NCBI RefSeq assembly: GCF_014764405.1
Contig: NZ_CP061725.1
Span: 2,666,001-2,730,000, forward strand
Direction of reading: 5' to 3'
Length of the DNA: 64,000 bases
Origin: Micromonospora craniellae
GTDB taxonomy: Bacteria > Actinomycetota > Actinomycetes > Mycobacteriales > Micromonosporaceae
Positions 63,371-64,000 of the stretch are shown here, piece after piece. The position numbers and the translations under genes were made by a program. The stretch's first letter is position 1. Every line of letters starts with the position of its first letter. The notes beneath the pieces were generated by a model, which was not told the origin of the DNA, ran no database searches, and worked only from the letters and a program-made list of their open reading frames with translations.

Positions 63371-64000
63371 CACGGCCGGTCCCGGAGCAACTCGGGCGCG
63401 TGCTCGGCGATCCCGGCGAGCATCGCCCCGGTGGCGCCGCCGGCCGTGGCGAACATCCCGGCGGCGGCCCGCAGCTGCGCCAGCCCGCCCTCGGCGTACG
63501 CCTCCGCACCGAGCAGGGCGGCGCACTCGCCGAGCACCACGTCCAGGCCCTGAGCCACCGAGACCTTCAGCAGCATGCTGGTCACCAGGGGCTCGCCGCT
63601 CTCCCGGTGGATGTCGCAGGCGGCCTCGATCCGCCAGGCCTCCACCACGCACCGGGCGAACCGCTCCCGGATCGCCGGGTTGTCCCAGGCCCGGCCGGCA
63701 CCGAGGGGACGCTCGACGAGCCGACGGTGGGTCTCGGCGAGCACGCGCCGGCACATCGCGGCGGCCCACACGCCACCGGCGAAGCGTTCCGTGGCGATGT
63801 GCCGGGCGAAGCTGACCATGCCCCGGCCGGGGCGGCCGACCAGATACGACCGGTCCAGGCGTACCTGGTCGAAGTGCAGGTCGCCCAGGCCGGCGCCGCT
63901 CAGCGGGGTGCCCCGGGTGACCGACACCCGCACGCCGGGTGCGTCCGTGGGCACAAGCACCCACACGAAGCTGGTGAAGTGCCGCTGCGGACGGTGCCGG
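63367..64000 (-). CDS. Acyl-CoA dehydrogenase-family flavoprotein (C-terminal part, runs off the right edge)
   Basis: The last 211 residues of an acyl-CoA dehydrogenase-like protein: end of the beta domain (SGAGLGDLHFDQVRLDRSYLVG) and most of the C-terminal helical domain (GMVSFARHIATERFAGGVWA, RVLAETHRRLVERP, DNPAIRERFARCVVEAWRIEAACD, VVLGECAALLGAEAY). In NRPS operons such enzymes often desaturate carrier-bound amino or acyl units. The usual catalytic Glu position cannot be judged confidently. The frame is open to base 64000, so the gene begins outside. Confidence 0.85.
   Translation of the reverse strand, partial: RHRPQRHFTSFVWVLVPTDAPGVRVSVTRGTPLSGAGLGDLHFDQVRLDRSYLVGRPGRGMVSFARHIATERFAGGVWAAAMCRRVLAETHRRLVERPLGAGRAWDNPAIRERFARCVVEAWRIEAACDIHRESGEPLVTSMLLKVSVAQGLDVVLGECAALLGAEAYAEGGLAQLRAAAGMFATAGGATGAMLAGIAEHAPELLRDRPW

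Overview
The window is very GC-rich DNA with dense, overlapping operons and many GTG starts. Together with a ClpC chaperone gene, an AfsR/SARP regulator, an SpdB-like conjugation gene and a full enediyne polyketide cassette, this points to a filamentous actinomycete, most likely Micromonosporaceae (Micromonospora/Salinispora type). The genus is an inference from gene content, not a proof.

Layout. (1) 1-4.6 kb: the 5' part of a SARP regulator, clpC, and an adenosine-deaminase-like gene coupled to an AraC regulator. (2) 5.8-19.2 kb, plus strand: the conserved enediyne warhead cassette DUF1702/E3 - UnbV/E4 - UnbU/E5 - PksE - E10 thioesterase. It is followed, mostly by ATGA/GTGA overlaps, by a flavin reductase, a His-rich membrane protein, a CopC-fold protein that appears to have lost its copper ligands, a methyltransferase and an EF-hand protein. 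(3) 19.2-34.3 kb: tailoring, sugar and resistance genes. These are a P450, a PNPOx-like protein, a sugar aminotransferase, glycosyltransferase, ketoreductase, DesVI-like N-methyltransferase, EvaC-like C-methyltransferase, RebM-like methyltransferase and NDP-hexose 2,3-dehydratase, plus a DrrAB-type exporter and an SRPBCC protein that could be a CalC-like self-sacrifice protein. The set resembles a vancosamine-type pathway (3-amino-3-C-methyl-2,3,6-trideoxyhexose) with N-methylation. (4) 34.3-53.6 kb: a graveyard of mobile DNA. It holds an IS256 element, two identical inverted 1,573-bp IS3 copies, an ISAs1 element with an IS110 nested inside it, IS982, IS5, and a transposase remnant. They cut up recD2, a BTAD gene, a STAND/WD40 gene, a sigma-factor gene and a GNAT gene. 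(5) 53.9-64 kb, minus strand, one long operon running off the right edge: acyl-CoA dehydrogenase, phosphopantetheinyl transferase, a BtrH-like protein, a stand-alone adenylation protein, a C-PCP-TE peptide synthetase, an Fe(II)/2-oxoglutarate oxygenase, an argininosuccinate-synthase homologue, a formyltransferase, a VOC protein and a second flavin reductase.

How the parts work together (inference). PksE and E10 make the polyene precursor. E3/E4/E5 and the downstream genes mature or handle it. The sugar genes make and attach an N-methylated branched amino sugar. DrrAB-like, SRPBCC and VOC proteins are candidate self-protection. The peptide operon could supply a peptidyl/acyl decoration or belong to a separate cluster.

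Most notable observation: the IS110 ends can be placed to the base because its removal restores the conserved ISAs1 reading frame. Its 231-bp 5' non-coding end contains two short segments matching the two strands of that very target, plus a segment matching the element's own end, in the order expected of a bridge RNA.
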